This document shows positions 1-8,168 of a DNA stretch of 48,570 bases, piece after piece (positions within the stretch are counted from its first letter, which is position 1; each line of letters opens with the position of its first letter). The notes under the pieces are model-generated. The model was given only the letters and a program-made list of their open reading frames with translations, was not told the origin of the DNA and made no database searches. The DNA lies in contig CAKZVC010000003.1 of assembly GCA_937922235.1 (NCBI GenBank), forward strand, positions 1 to 48,570, in the 5' to 3' direction. The DNA comes from an uncultured Acidimicrobiales bacterium (GTDB lineage Bacteria; Actinomycetota; Acidimicrobiia; Acidimicrobiales; SHLQ01). Made by a program: the position numbers and the translations under genes.

Positions 1-621
1 CGCATCCCAATGGATCCTGAGGTGACCCCCGAGACACTCACCGACATGAAAGCGCGAATCCCTGAAGCGGCCGGCCTTCTTCCGGGCGAATTCAACTTCG
101 ACGCCATCGGCTACGGCTGCACGTCGGCCTCGACGCTCATAGGCGAAGAGGGCGTGACCGGCGCTATCCAGCAGGCACATCCTGGTATGGCGTGTTCGAA
201 TCCAATCGCTGCTGCGATCGAGGCCTTTCAAGCGCTCGACGTCACCCGTATCGCCGTTGTCACCCCGTACACCGCCGACGTAACCGCGCCCGTTGTTGAG
301 CTCTTCAAGGCCAACGGCATAGACGTCGATGCGTTCGGCTCGTTCAACGAATCACGCGATCACGTCGTCGCAATGATCTCCCCCGAGTCGATCGCCGCAG
401 GGGTCAAGCACGTCGTGTCAGACTCGGACGTCGAGGCGGTGTTCATCTCATGCACCAGCCTGCGAACGTTCAGCATCATCGACGAGCTCGAATCTGCGCT
501 CGGCAAGCCGGTTGTGTCGAGCAACCTCGCCCTCAGTTGGCATTTGCTGCGCCTCGCCGGAATCGATGACACCATTGCGGGTTTGGGCACGCTGTTTACA
601 CGTGTACCAGCTCGACCGTGA
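1..621 (+). CDS. Asp/Glu racemase / maleate isomerase family protein, 5' partial
   Basis: The reading frame is open at the left window edge (codons before the first ATG at 10 are in frame), so the N-terminus is probably missing. The fold is that of the Asp/Glu racemase superfamily, in the maleate cis-trans isomerase / arylmalonate decarboxylase / EutA branch. Two cysteines sit where this family keeps its catalytic pair: one in GYGCTSAS (about residue 36 from the ATG) and one in ISCTSLRTF (about residue 147). A glycine- and alanine-rich segment, IAVVTPYTADVT, matches the second Rossmann-like half. Substrate cannot be assigned: racemase, isomerase or decarboxylase are all possible. The 3' end overlaps the convergent DUF1905 gene by 26 bases. 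Confidence 0.75.
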   Translation, partial: RIPMDPEVTPETLTDMKARIPEAAGLLPGEFNFDAIGYGCTSASTLIGEEGVTGAIQQAHPGMACSNPIAAAIEAFQALDVTRIAVVTPYTADVTAPVVELFKANGIDVDAFGSFNESRDHVVAMISPESIAAGVKHVVSDSDVEAVFISCTSLRTFSIIDELESALGKPVVSSNLALSWHLLRLAGIDDTIAGLGTLFTRVPARP

Positions 622-892
622 CCTCGACGGGCTTCCCCTCTTCGATGCCTTCGGCCTGACGAACAGCCTTTTTCAACGGAAGGATGTAGGTCTCCATTTC
701 CTTGCTGGGGAACAGCGAGGTCGACCACGACGTGTCGCCGATTTGCACCTGAACCTTGACGCTGCCGAAGCCACCGGTGAGGGCGGTTGCATCGTCGATG
801 GCGTCTGCATCTTCCGGTGGGACAGCCACAAACACCCAGCTGGTCTTGTCCGAGTGCCACGGAAACGGTTCGGTGGTGAAGGTGAGCTGCAT
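596..892 (-). CDS. DUF1905 domain protein
   Basis: A 98-residue protein that matches the small DUF1905 family over its whole length: an N-terminal beta strand, then GGFGSVKVQVQIGDTSW, SLFPSKEMETYILPLKKAVR and the closing GKPVEVTVELVHV. Function of the family is unknown; it is a small single-domain beta-rich protein often found alone or fused to a YdeI-like domain. Its ATG shares one base with the TGA stop of the PLP enzyme upstream, so the two are probably cotranscribed and translationally coupled. Confidence 0.8.
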   Translation of the reverse strand: MQLTFTTEPFPWHSDKTSWVFVAVPPEDADAIDDATALTGGFGSVKVQVQIGDTSWSTSLFPSKEMETYILPLKKAVRQAEGIEEGKPVEVTVELVHV

Positions 893-2103
893 CAGTTGCC
901 TTCGAAGCGTTCGGTCGCCTCAATAATTCGGTCGAGTGCTTCGACGAGAACCGATCGAGGACACGCGATGTTCAGCCGCACATGTCCGTCGCCGTCGGCG
1001 ACAAACATGTCGCCGCCTTCGAGCATGACCCCGCACGCCTCCGCAAAGTAGCGGGTGAGGTTGAGCTCATCTGGGAAGTACGCCGAGAGGTTGACCCACG
1101 CCAGGTACGTTGCGTCGGGAATCGCGAAGACCGCATCGGGCAAGCGCTCGGCCAGGGTTGTGGCGAGGAACGCAAAGTTGTCGTCGAGGTACTCCAACAG
1201 CGCCTGTCGCCACGCTTCGCCATCTCGGAAGGCTCCGATCGTCCCGGCAAGGCTCACCGGATTGAGGACTGGAAACGTGTGCTCGTCCCATTGCTCGCGC
1301 ATTGTTTCGTTCGGGATGACGATGTTCGCCAGGCCAAGACCAGCGAGGTTAAAAGTCTTGCTGGCAGACATACAGGTCACGAGCTTGTCGTAGTCGGGAA
1401 AGAGCTTGGCTAGCGGGGTGTGCGTGCGGCCGACGCGAAGCAGATCGCAGTGGATCTCGTCGGAGATGATCACGACATCGTTGTCGATGCAGAGTTGTCC
1501 GATCTGGCGGAGCTCGTCGTCGGTCCATGAACGCCCGGTTGGGTTGTGCGGATGGCAGAGGAAGAACATGGCTACGGCCGGGTCGCTGATCTTGGCGGCG
1601 AAGTCGTCGAAGTCGATCGATGAGCGACCGAGTTCGTCCTCGACCAGAGCACTCGACACCAAGCGTCGGTTGTGATCGTCCGCGGCATGTTTGAAAAAGC
1701 CGTACGCAGGCGTGAGGGTCAGGACGGCATCCTCGGGGCCAACGAACAGCTCGGCGAAGTCTGAAAGCGCCGGCACTACGCCAGCAGACGTGCGGAAGTG
1801 GTCGACGTGGGGTCGCCAGCCGTAGTGATCATCGCACCACGATGCGAACACGTTGTAGAGCTCGTCATCCAGCAGTGCCGAGTACCCGAAGATCGGATGA
1901 CCCTCGATCCGTTCGACCATTGCATCCCGCGCTGCGGGCGCCGATGCGAACGCCATGTCGGCCACCCACATCGAGATCGTCTCATCATCAGCGCACGGGA
2001 GTTCCACGGGCTCCTGACCACCAAAGAGGTAGTTGCGGAACCCATTCTTCGCCATGGCGCACGTATTGCGCCGATCGATCAGTTCATCGAAGTCGTAGGT
2101 CAC
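892..2103 (-). CDS. PLP-dependent aminotransferase-fold enzyme, MalY/PatB type (putative C-S lyase)
   Basis: A 403-residue class I/II aminotransferase-fold protein with a GTG start. The PLP lysine lies in CMSASKTFNLAGLG, the context typical of the MalY/PatB cystathionine beta-lyase group rather than classic aspartate aminotransferases. FLCHPHNPTGRSW and IISDEIHCDLL supply the conserved Asn and Asp that hold the cofactor, and VRLNIACPR near the C-terminus holds the carboxylate-binding Arg. The likely reaction is beta-elimination from cystathionine or a related S-conjugated amino acid in the cytoplasm, but transamination cannot be excluded. It diverges from the thiopurine methyltransferase gene across only 23 bases. 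Confidence 0.8.
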   Translation of the reverse strand: MTYDFDELIDRRNTCAMAKNGFRNYLFGGQEPVELPCADDETISMWVADMAFASAPAARDAMVERIEGHPIFGYSALLDDELYNVFASWCDDHYGWRPHVDHFRTSAGVVPALSDFAELFVGPEDAVLTLTPAYGFFKHAADDHNRRLVSSALVEDELGRSSIDFDDFAAKISDPAVAMFFLCHPHNPTGRSWTDDELRQIGQLCIDNDVVIISDEIHCDLLRVGRTHTPLAKLFPDYDKLVTCMSASKTFNLAGLGLANIVIPNETMREQWDEHTFPVLNPVSLAGTIGAFRDGEAWRQALLEYLDDNFAFLATTLAERLPDAVFAIPDATYLAWVNLSAYFPDELNLTRYFAEACGVMLEGGDMFVADGDGHVRLNIACPRSVLVEALDRIIEATERFEGN

Positions 2104-2126
2104 CTCAGCGACATTAGCCTTTGCCC

Positions 2127-2774
2127 ATGGGTTCTAAAGACTGGGAAGACGCCTGGCAGCGCGGCGACATCGGATTTCACCAGAACAAAACCAATGCGTT
2201 CCTCGAACAGCATGGTGCTGCGGTATGGGGTCAGACCCCGGGCCGGGTGTTGGTGCCGCTCTGCGGCAAGTCGCTCGACATGGTGCACCTGGCGTCAACC
2301 GCCGATGCGGTTATCGGCGTCGAGTTCGTCGAACAGGCGGTGCGCGAGTTCTTCGATGAGCAGACGCTCACGCCAGAAGTTGATGTCGGCCCACCGCTCC
2401 GTTTCACGGCTGGCCCGTACACCGTGTTTGCGGCTGACTTCTTCTCGATCATGACCGAGCACACGGGGCCGATCGACTCGGTCTTCGATCGGGCATCCAT
2501 CGTCGCCCTCGATCCGGAGACTCGCGTCCGCTACGCCGAGCACCTCACGTCGCTGTTGCCGACTGGAGCGGTGGTGTTGTTGGTGACGTTCTCCTATGAC
2601 CAGGCAGAGATGCAGGGCCCACCCTTCAGCGTTCCAGAAGCCGAGGTCACGTCACTCTTCGCCAACAGCTTTGACATTGAGCACCTCGCTACCGAGAACT
2701 ACCTGAACGACGGCATGCGGGCAAACGGGCTCAGCGCGTTCGATGCTCACGCGTACAAGCTGATTCGCCGCTAG
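2127..2774 (+). CDS. tpm: thiopurine S-methyltransferase family protein
   Basis: A 215-residue SAM-dependent methyltransferase. The N-terminus, with W-x-x-x-W and GFHQNKTNAFL, followed by GRVLVPLCGKSLDMVHLA and IGVEFVEQAV, is diagnostic of the TPMT family, which in bacteria also methylates selenium and tellurium compounds. Later, FDRASIVALDPETRVRYAEHL and VVLLVTFSYDQAEMQGPPFS are the family's active-site segments. I prefer the ATG at 2127 over the in-frame TTG at 2121. A perfect GGGGTCAGACCCC palindrome lies in the coding sequence at 2227-2239, read as Gly-Gln-Thr-Pro in the variable stretch just before the SAM-binding loop. The stop overlaps the convergent SRPBCC gene by four bases (CTAG). 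Confidence 0.88.
   Translation: MGSKDWEDAWQRGDIGFHQNKTNAFLEQHGAAVWGQTPGRVLVPLCGKSLDMVHLASTADAVIGVEFVEQAVREFFDEQTLTPEVDVGPPLRFTAGPYTVFAADFFSIMTEHTGPIDSVFDRASIVALDPETRVRYAEHLTSLLPTGAVVLLVTFSYDQAEMQGPPFSVPEAEVTSLFANSFDIEHLATENYLNDGMRANGLSAFDAHAYKLIRR
2227..2239. repeat. GGGGTCAGACCCC palindrome inside tpm
   Basis: A 13-base near-perfect palindrome (odd centre A) identical to copies clustered at 4396-4803. It lies within the methyltransferase reading frame without breaking it. Confidence 0.75.
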
Positions 2775-3232
2775 CGCGTCTGCTTCTTCAGCTCACGCGC
2801 GAAGAACACGCTGAGCGATACTCGGAAACCAATTGCGGTGGCCTTTGCCACCAGCGGAGCAAGCAGTTTGGGGATCTTGCCCACCGTGAGGTCCTCGGTC
2901 CACGTCACCAACGACCCCGAATCAGCGCTCTCGACTCGAATACCGGCGTAGCCGTCGAGCACCGGACCAAGCTTGTCGACCTGGCAGTAGCCCGACCTCG
3001 TTGCCTCATCCCAGGCGAGCTCGGTGACGCGCATGCGGTCGACGAGCGTGAGTGGCCCGTAGCCGCTGTATGCGGTGAAGACTGTGCCAACACCGTCGAT
3101 GCCAGCTTCTTCGATGTCGACGCGTGTCGCTGGAATGAAGTCCTCGTGCGCCTTCCAGTCGACCAACAGGTCCCACACCGAGCGGGCGTCATAGTCGAAT
3201 GGGATCTCAACGTCGAACGCAATGGCTGCCAT
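2771..3232 (-). CDS. SRPBCC (START/polyketide cyclase-like) family protein
   Basis: A 153-residue single-domain protein. The start, VEIPFDYDARSVWDLLVDW, and the alternation of strands ending in a long amphipathic helix (LLAPLVAKATAIGFRVSL) fit the SRPBCC helix-grip fold, which binds hydrophobic ligands in a deep cavity. No catalytic residues can be assigned, so it could be a lipid or small-molecule binding protein or a cyclase. It has no signal peptide and is probably cytosolic. It is convergent with tpm, and the two genes share the CTAG bases at their stop codons. Confidence 0.7.
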   Translation of the reverse strand: MAAIAFDVEIPFDYDARSVWDLLVDWKAHEDFIPATRVDIEEAGIDGVGTVFTAYSGYGPLTLVDRMRVTELAWDEATRSGYCQVDKLGPVLDGYAGIRVESADSGSLVTWTEDLTVGKIPKLLAPLVAKATAIGFRVSLSVFFARELKKQTR

Positions 3233-3310
3233 ACGGCAACACTACGAACGCAGCCGCGATGCGCCCGGCCTCAACGGCCCGACCTCCGTCACAGAAAGAG
3301 TGCGTGGCAG

Positions 3311-4300
3311 CTAGTGGGACGCGGCGTGTTCGCCGTGGTCGTCCTTCTTGGGGAGCACGGCACCGAGGACGAAGAAGATGATCGATCCGACGATGAAGCC
3401 AATGATTGCCGACGCACCCGTGTTGCCAAGCCAGCCGAGAAGACCGCCGATGCCACTCACTCCGCCAAGCCATTCTTCGAAGTCGTGTACCGGTCCGTAG
3501 AGGCCATCCCAGTTGAACGGATCGTCGTGCGTTCCGGCGAGGATGATGTGGCCACCAACCCACAGCATTGCGGCGGTACCGATGATGGTGAGCCACTTCA
3601 GTACGAGGGGCATGCCCTTTACGAGGGCTTCGCCGACCTTCTGCGACTGTTCGTCATCGCGGCGGGCCATCGCCAGCCCCACATCGTCCATCTTGACGAT
3701 GAGCCCGACGGCGCCGTAGACCACGGCGGTAATAAGCAGCGCGACTGCAGCGAGCGTGAACGCGGTCTGGATGAAGCCAATGTCGACACCCGTCTCTTCG
3801 TTGGTGTCCTGGAAGGCTTTGAGCGACAGCACCATGATCTCTGCAGAGAGGATGAAGTCGGTGCGGATGGCGCCCGAGATGGTCTTCTTCTCGGCTTCTG
3901 GGCCCTGAAGTACGGCTGGGGCCCCGTGATCTTTGTCCTCGTGGCCTTGGAGTTTGTGAATGATCTTGTGGGCTCCCTCGTAGCAGAGGAAGGCGCCGCC
4001 GAACATCAAGATGATGTTGATGACCGTCGGGGCGTATCGGTCGAGCAGCAAGATCACTGGGAGGATGAACACCAGCTTGTTCTTGAGCGAACCCATCGCG
4101 ATTTTCTTGATGATGGGCAACTCGCGGTCAGCAGCAAGCCCCTGCACATAGGCGGGAGTTACGGCAGCATCGTCGATGACCACGCCCGCCGCCTTCGCGC
4201 TTGACTTCGCAGCGGCAACGCCAACGTCGTCAATTGACGCTGCGGCAAGCTTTGCCAAAGCAGCTACATCATCGAGCAGTCCTACGAGTCCACCGGCCAT
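3311..4300 (-). CDS. DUF808 family inner-membrane protein (YedI-like)
   Basis: A 329-residue membrane protein matching the DUF808/YedI family along its length. The N-terminus MAGGLVGLLDDVAALAKLAA and AAVTPAYVQGLAADRELPI are hallmark segments, followed by several hydrophobic helices (LVFILPVILLLDRYAPTVI, INIILMFGGAFLCYEGAHKI, AFTLAAVALLITAVVYGAVG, and a C-terminal ASAIIGFIVGSIIFFVLGAV). Function is unknown across the family. The ATG has a good ribosome binding site (AAGGTGA). It stands alone: the upstream 205 bases hold three palindrome copies and the next gene. Confidence 0.85.
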   Translation of the reverse strand: MAGGLVGLLDDVAALAKLAAASIDDVGVAAAKSSAKAAGVVIDDAAVTPAYVQGLAADRELPIIKKIAMGSLKNKLVFILPVILLLDRYAPTVINIILMFGGAFLCYEGAHKIIHKLQGHEDKDHGAPAVLQGPEAEKKTISGAIRTDFILSAEIMVLSLKAFQDTNEETGVDIGFIQTAFTLAAVALLITAVVYGAVGLIVKMDDVGLAMARRDDEQSQKVGEALVKGMPLVLKWLTIIGTAAMLWVGGHIILAGTHDDPFNWDGLYGPVHDFEEWLGGVSGIGGLLGWLGNTGASAIIGFIVGSIIFFVLGAVLPKKDDHGEHAASH

Positions 4301-4505
4301 ACATCACCTTCACCTGGTCAGAAGCGTTACAAACAGTACTGGTATCGGCGTATGAACCGGCGTTTCAGCATCCATTTCCCAAACCCATCAACAACGGGGT
4401 CAGACCCCGGGGTCAGACCCGCTCCCGCCCCAACACCCGAAAATCTGGGGTCAGACCCCATCTATTAAAGAAATGAATGGACACATTCCCAAAACGTGGG
4501 GGTAG
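4301..4505. repeat. intergenic cluster of GGGGTCAGACCCC palindromes
   Basis: This 205-base gap between the DUF808 start and the DUF3726 stop contains three copies of the palindrome, at 4396-4408, 4409-4420 (last base lost) and 4447-4459. The first two abut head to tail. Being at the 3' side of the DUF3726 operon, the cluster could form hairpins that stop or stabilise its mRNA. No reading frame here looks real. Confidence 0.75.
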
Positions 4506-5189
4506 TTAGTCGTTGTCGGTGGTTCCGGCGCCGGCGCCAGCACGACTTTCCTCCGTTGCCGGCGCGTATATCCGGTGCGCAAGCGCTTCTAATCGTTGAA
4601 ATTGCAGGGGTTCGACGACAACCCGGCTAGTGCGAGGCGTGGGGTCAGACCCCGCATCACGGGCGGGGTCTGACCCCATACGTTTCGAGATGGTCACGGT
4701 TGGCGCTACCACCGAGCGATTTCCTGAAAACACGAGAGAACCTTGGGATACTCGGCAGTCGCCCGATTCCCAGTCGATCGTGAGGACTGCGGGGTCTGAC
4801 CCCAGCAATTGGGCGCAGAAGGGGGCGAGGAGCTCCGCAGTGAGGGTTGGGCCGAGAGTTAGCCGTTCGTCGAGGGCCGAGCGGCCGGAGTCGAGCAGCG
4901 CGGTTCCGACGCAGACAGGGCACAAGGCATCGGCAGTGCAGGTCCAATCGGCTGCTGGCATACGGCTCAGCACGGCGCTCGTCGTCGCCGGCGATTCGTG
5001 GTCGGCCATGGGCGACCCGGATTGCTCGAGGTAGTCGAGCATCGCCACTACGGCAGCTGGCGACTGGGCATCGACCTCGGCGAGTCGGCGAGCCGCCCAC
5101 GACGCGTCCTCGGTTAGGCCCCAGGAGTAACCAACACCACGAAATGCCTTGGCGACCAGCGCCCGGTACTCGTCAAGCGACAGGTTCAT
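4506..5189 (-). CDS. DUF3726 domain protein
   Basis: A 227-residue cytosolic protein whose N-terminus (MNLSLDEYRALVAKAFRGVG, then YSWGLTEDASWAARRLAE) matches the DUF3726 family. Function is unknown. A CPVC motif at about residues 90-93, with another Cys at 84, could bind metal. The start at 5189 is chosen because its ATG overlaps the upstream TGA (ATGA), as at the other junction in this operon; an alternative ATG lies at 5207. Three palindromes lie inside the gene (4641-4653, 4665-4677, 4791-4803), all read in the one frame that gives Gly-Ser-Asp-Pro, so the protein carries GSDP three times. These look like acquired repeats tolerated in loops. Confidence 0.75.
   Translation of the reverse strand: MNLSLDEYRALVAKAFRGVGYSWGLTEDASWAARRLAEVDAQSPAAVVAMLDYLEQSGSPMADHESPATTSAVLSRMPAADWTCTADALCPVCVGTALLDSGRSALDERLTLGPTLTAELLAPFCAQLLGSDPAVLTIDWESGDCRVSQGSLVFSGNRSVVAPTVTISKRMGSDPARDAGSDPTPRTSRVVVEPLQFQRLEALAHRIYAPATEESRAGAGAGTTDND
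4641..4803. repeat. three GGGGTC(A/T)GACCCC palindromes inside the DUF3726 gene
   Basis: Copies lie at 4641-4653, 4665-4677 and 4791-4803. The first two are separated by 11 bases. All three are read as GSDP on the coding (minus) strand. Confidence 0.8.
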
Positions 5190-6853
5190 GCAGCCGGGTA
5201 GACCCATGCATCGGGGTCTGCCGTGGAGAGCTCGTGGGGAAAGGGCGCTCCCTGAAACATCGTGATCCGAACCCAGCGATCGGACCGCGGATCGAACCGG
5301 GTGGCGCCGAAGAAGCTGAGCTTCGCTCTCAGCAAGTCGATCGGCAACATGTCGGCGGCAATCGTGTTGTCTCGGATTTCGGCGTACGGCTGATCGTCGA
5401 TCAGGAACAATCGGCGGGCAACGTGACGATGCTCGGGGTGGGCTCGTAACACCATCCCAAGCTCGTCATCTTCATTCCACGAGCGAAGCGCGTCGTGCAT
5501 GCGGCTTGCATCACGTCCTGGTTGCAGGGGCTGCTCGTACGGACCGATCGGTTCCTCGTGGCGCTCCCCCAACCGAGGCTCGAGCTTCTCCTCGGACACG
5601 TACCACGCTCGGGCATCGGACGCCTGAGCATCCCAGTCGATGCCGAGCGCCCAGCCGTACGAGCGTTCAAGGAGCTCTCGGACATGACCGACCGTGGCCC
5701 GCCCATCGATCGGCGCTGGCGAAGACTCGTCGGCATGCATGTGGTCGACGAGCTCGTCCACCAGGTCGCCGTAGGGCTCGAGCAACAGCGAGACAACGAG
5801 CTCCTGGCCCTCGAGAGACAACGTTTCAGCGGCCCAGTCGACCAGAGCGTTCCAGGCAAATGGCGCCGACAGCTCTGTGGCCGCGAGGTGAGCGTCGAGC
5901 AGGTCGAGGTCGCGGTGAAGATCGGCGAGCTTGGCCTGCTGCAGCTCGTGGCCTGAATGCCAGCTTTCGACGAGCGTGCGCGATTTCGCAACCACGCCAT
6001 GGAAGTGGTGCTGCTCGGCGTCCGTTGCGTACTCGACACTGCGGACCCGGCGCAACGCTTCCTCGCGGGCCACGATCCAGTTATTGATCAGCCTCGGGTG
6101 TGTCACCAAAAACGGAGCCATGCCAAGGCCGGTCGAGTTTCCTATGCCAAATCGGCGTCGCAGCGCCGGGTCGAGCGCAACCGCGTCTGGTGACGCCTGC
6201 CGGGCCATGTGTTCGACAAGATCCATCACGAACGTGCGAATCAGATACACCGTGAGCATCTCCGCCTGAAACGGTGCGAGGAGCTCGGGGCGATCGGCCA
6301 CCGCCTGACGATCTGCCGCCCCAAACTTGCCGCTGCCATAGACCGCCGTTGTTCGCATCAAGTAGCCAACATCTTCGACCGAAGCCGGGTTGGGCTGGTT
6401 CCCAGCTGCAAGGGCGTCGACGACCGAAGACCATAGGCGAACCGACCGATTGGCTCGGGACAGGGTGAGTTCAGAACCCGCAACTCGGCCAGCTTCCTGC
6501 AGCGGCACGTTTGCTCGAAGGCGGTCGACGTCGTCACTCGTAGGAACGCCGTCGTGAAGGGTGAACGTCGTGTCCCAGGCTGTTGCGATCACACGGTCGG
6601 AACGTTGATCATCGGGAAGGTCGTGTGCGAACGCCACAAGTGTGTAGGTCCGTTCGGGAGTGTGAGCGCAGTACAGGGCCGTACCGACGCCGTGCTCGTC
6701 GATGTCGAAACGGGCCTGTTCGAACGTCCAGCGCTCACGCTTCATTCGACGAAGAAGGATACGCATGAACGAGAGCCGGCACTGGTGGAACGACCCCATG
6801 CGGTCGAGGCGCATGACGACATCGGGCGACCGACGTTCGATGGTCGCGGTCAT
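5186..6853 (-). CDS. uncharacterised 555-residue protein, middle gene of the M19-like/DUF3726 operon
   Basis: I do not recognise the family. The protein is soluble-looking, with no signal peptide or membrane segment. The N-terminal 100 residues are strand-rich and basic (RLDRMGSFHQCRLSFMRILL). The rest is mainly helical, with charged helices such as HRDLDLLDAHLAATEL, LVVSLLLEPYGDLVDELVDH and a tryptophan-rich segment SYGWALGIDWDAQ. The C-terminus turns acidic and aromatic. Both ends overlap their neighbours by ATGA (6850-6853 and 5186-5189), so translation of the three genes is coupled, which argues for a shared pathway or complex. Nothing in the sequence identifies a reaction. Confidence 0.8.
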   Translation of the reverse strand: MTATIERRSPDVVMRLDRMGSFHQCRLSFMRILLRRMKRERWTFEQARFDIDEHGVGTALYCAHTPERTYTLVAFAHDLPDDQRSDRVIATAWDTTFTLHDGVPTSDDVDRLRANVPLQEAGRVAGSELTLSRANRSVRLWSSVVDALAAGNQPNPASVEDVGYLMRTTAVYGSGKFGAADRQAVADRPELLAPFQAEMLTVYLIRTFVMDLVEHMARQASPDAVALDPALRRRFGIGNSTGLGMAPFLVTHPRLINNWIVAREEALRRVRSVEYATDAEQHHFHGVVAKSRTLVESWHSGHELQQAKLADLHRDLDLLDAHLAATELSAPFAWNALVDWAAETLSLEGQELVVSLLLEPYGDLVDELVDHMHADESSPAPIDGRATVGHVRELLERSYGWALGIDWDAQASDARAWYVSEEKLEPRLGERHEEPIGPYEQPLQPGRDASRMHDALRSWNEDDELGMVLRAHPEHRHVARRLFLIDDQPYAEIRDNTIAADMLPIDLLRAKLSFFGATRFDPRSDRWVRITMFQGAPFPHELSTADPDAWVYPAA

Positions 6854-7854
6854 GAGGCGGCACCTGGCGATTTCCCCAGTGATTGCGGGCCGAAGTTCTG
6901 GTCGAAGAAGCGATACCAGTTTCCGCCCATAAGTGCCGCGACCTCATCGTCAGCGAAGCCAACGGCGGCAAGACCAGCCTCGATGTTGCCGAAGTCGGTG
7001 TTCGATGCGAACCACGTTGGTTGCGGCGGGAACCCGGGCGCTGAGGCAGAGCCCTCGCCGTAGTCAATCGACTTAGTCCAGCGGCCGACGCGCATCCACT
7101 CGACGATGCTGTCGGGTTGGTCTTGGCACAGGTCGCTACCCAGACCAAAGTGTGCAACGCCGTAGCGTTCGGCAGCGTCGGCGACCATCTGACAGAAGCT
7201 CTCGAGGGTGCACTCCGTCTTGTCTTTGAGATGGTGCGGGTACAACGAGAAGCCCATCATGCCCCCGTTGTCGGTCACGGCCCGGATGACCTCATCTCGC
7301 TTGTTGCGCAGCGCCGGGTGCCAGACGTGCGGGTTGGCGTGGGTGATAGCGATCGGGCGCTCGGAGAGTTCTGCGGCTTCGATCGTCGAGCGGTCTGCTG
7401 AGTGGCTCATGTCGATGACAAGGCCTACCCGGTTCATCTCCTTGATGACTTCCTTGCCCATGCGGGTAATGCCGGGATCGTCGTCTTCGTAGCAACCGGT
7501 GGCCAGCAGCGACTGGTTGTTGTAGCTCAGTTGCATGAACCGGGCACCGAGTGTGTGGAGAATTTCGACGAGGTCGATGTCGGCTTCGATCGGCGACGGG
7601 TTCTGGAATCCGAAGAAGATCGCAGTTCGTCCAGTGGCCTTGGCCCGGTCGATGTCTGCGGCGGTCCGCCCGAGCACGATGAGGTCGTCGTGGCGCTCAA
7701 AGAAGCGGTTCCACTTCGAGAACTCGGCAACGGTCTCGCGGAAGGTCTCGTGGTAGGCAATCGTGACGTGCACAGCATCGACGTCGCCGGCGCGCATCTC
7801 GCGAAAGATCGACTCCGACCAATTCGCGAACTGAAGGCAATCGATTCGATACAC
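6850..7854 (-). CDS. M19 membrane dipeptidase-like protein with altered metal ligands
   Basis: A 334-residue TIM-barrel protein of peptidase family M19 (renal dipeptidase type). VGLVIDMSHSADRST and IAITHANPHVWHPALRNKRD align with the stretches that hold two of the zinc-binding histidines, and LGARFMQLSYNNQSLLATG is also family-typical. However, the N-terminal His-x-Asp ligand pair is replaced by MYRIDCLQFANWS, and the bridging Glu of the GIEG segment is replaced by Gln (FFGFQNPSPIE). It probably belongs to a subgroup with a different or mononuclear site, so dipeptidase activity should not be assumed. It has no signal peptide. Start is GTG with GGAAAG upstream. First gene of the operon. Confidence 0.82.
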   Translation of the reverse strand: MYRIDCLQFANWSESIFREMRAGDVDAVHVTIAYHETFRETVAEFSKWNRFFERHDDLIVLGRTAADIDRAKATGRTAIFFGFQNPSPIEADIDLVEILHTLGARFMQLSYNNQSLLATGCYEDDDPGITRMGKEVIKEMNRVGLVIDMSHSADRSTIEAAELSERPIAITHANPHVWHPALRNKRDEVIRAVTDNGGMMGFSLYPHHLKDKTECTLESFCQMVADAAERYGVAHFGLGSDLCQDQPDSIVEWMRVGRWTKSIDYGEGSASAPGFPPQPTWFASNTDFGNIEAGLAAVGFADDEVAALMGGNWYRFFDQNFGPQSLGKSPGAAS

Positions 7855-7944
7855 AGCCTGGCTTTCCGTTGCGGGGAATAGCGCTAAGGGTACGTGGTAT
7901 CGGTGGGCGAGACGAAGTTCTCCGGTGCTGATTTGTGACCGCTG

Positions 7945-8145
7945 TTACAGCAGCTCGGCGTCGTATCCTGCCTCGTCGATGGCATCGATGATGGCGCCGG
8001 TTTCTCCACCGACCACCGTGACCAGCTTGGCGTCAAGATCGACGGTCAGGTCTTGGACCTCTTCTAGCTGCGAAACCTCATGTGTGATGGCGTCAACGCA
8101 GTGCTGACAGCTGATCTCGGGTACCCGGTACTTCGTTGTGTTCAT
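7945..8145 (-). CDS. copZ: copper chaperone, heavy-metal-associated domain (CopZ-like)
   Basis: A 66-residue single HMA domain with the ferredoxin-like babbab pattern and the metal-binding motif SCQHC near residues 12-16. It ends with the usual GYDAELL. It should carry Cu(I) in the cytosol to the ATPase encoded 23 bases upstream on the same strand. The ATG is preceded by AGGTG. The nearby sequence shows no CsoR- or CueR-type regulator gene. Confidence 0.9.
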   Translation of the reverse strand: MNTTKYRVPEISCQHCVDAITHEVSQLEEVQDLTVDLDAKLVTVVGGETGAIIDAIDEAGYDAELL

Positions 8146-8168
8146 GTAACACCTGATTCTTCTCTGGC

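Noticed and set aside
3146..4204. 352-codon open frame antisense to the DUF808 gene
   Set aside because: It mirrors a well-supported membrane protein in a high-GC genome; its product is charged and low in recognisable motifs, as expected of a codon-phase shadow.
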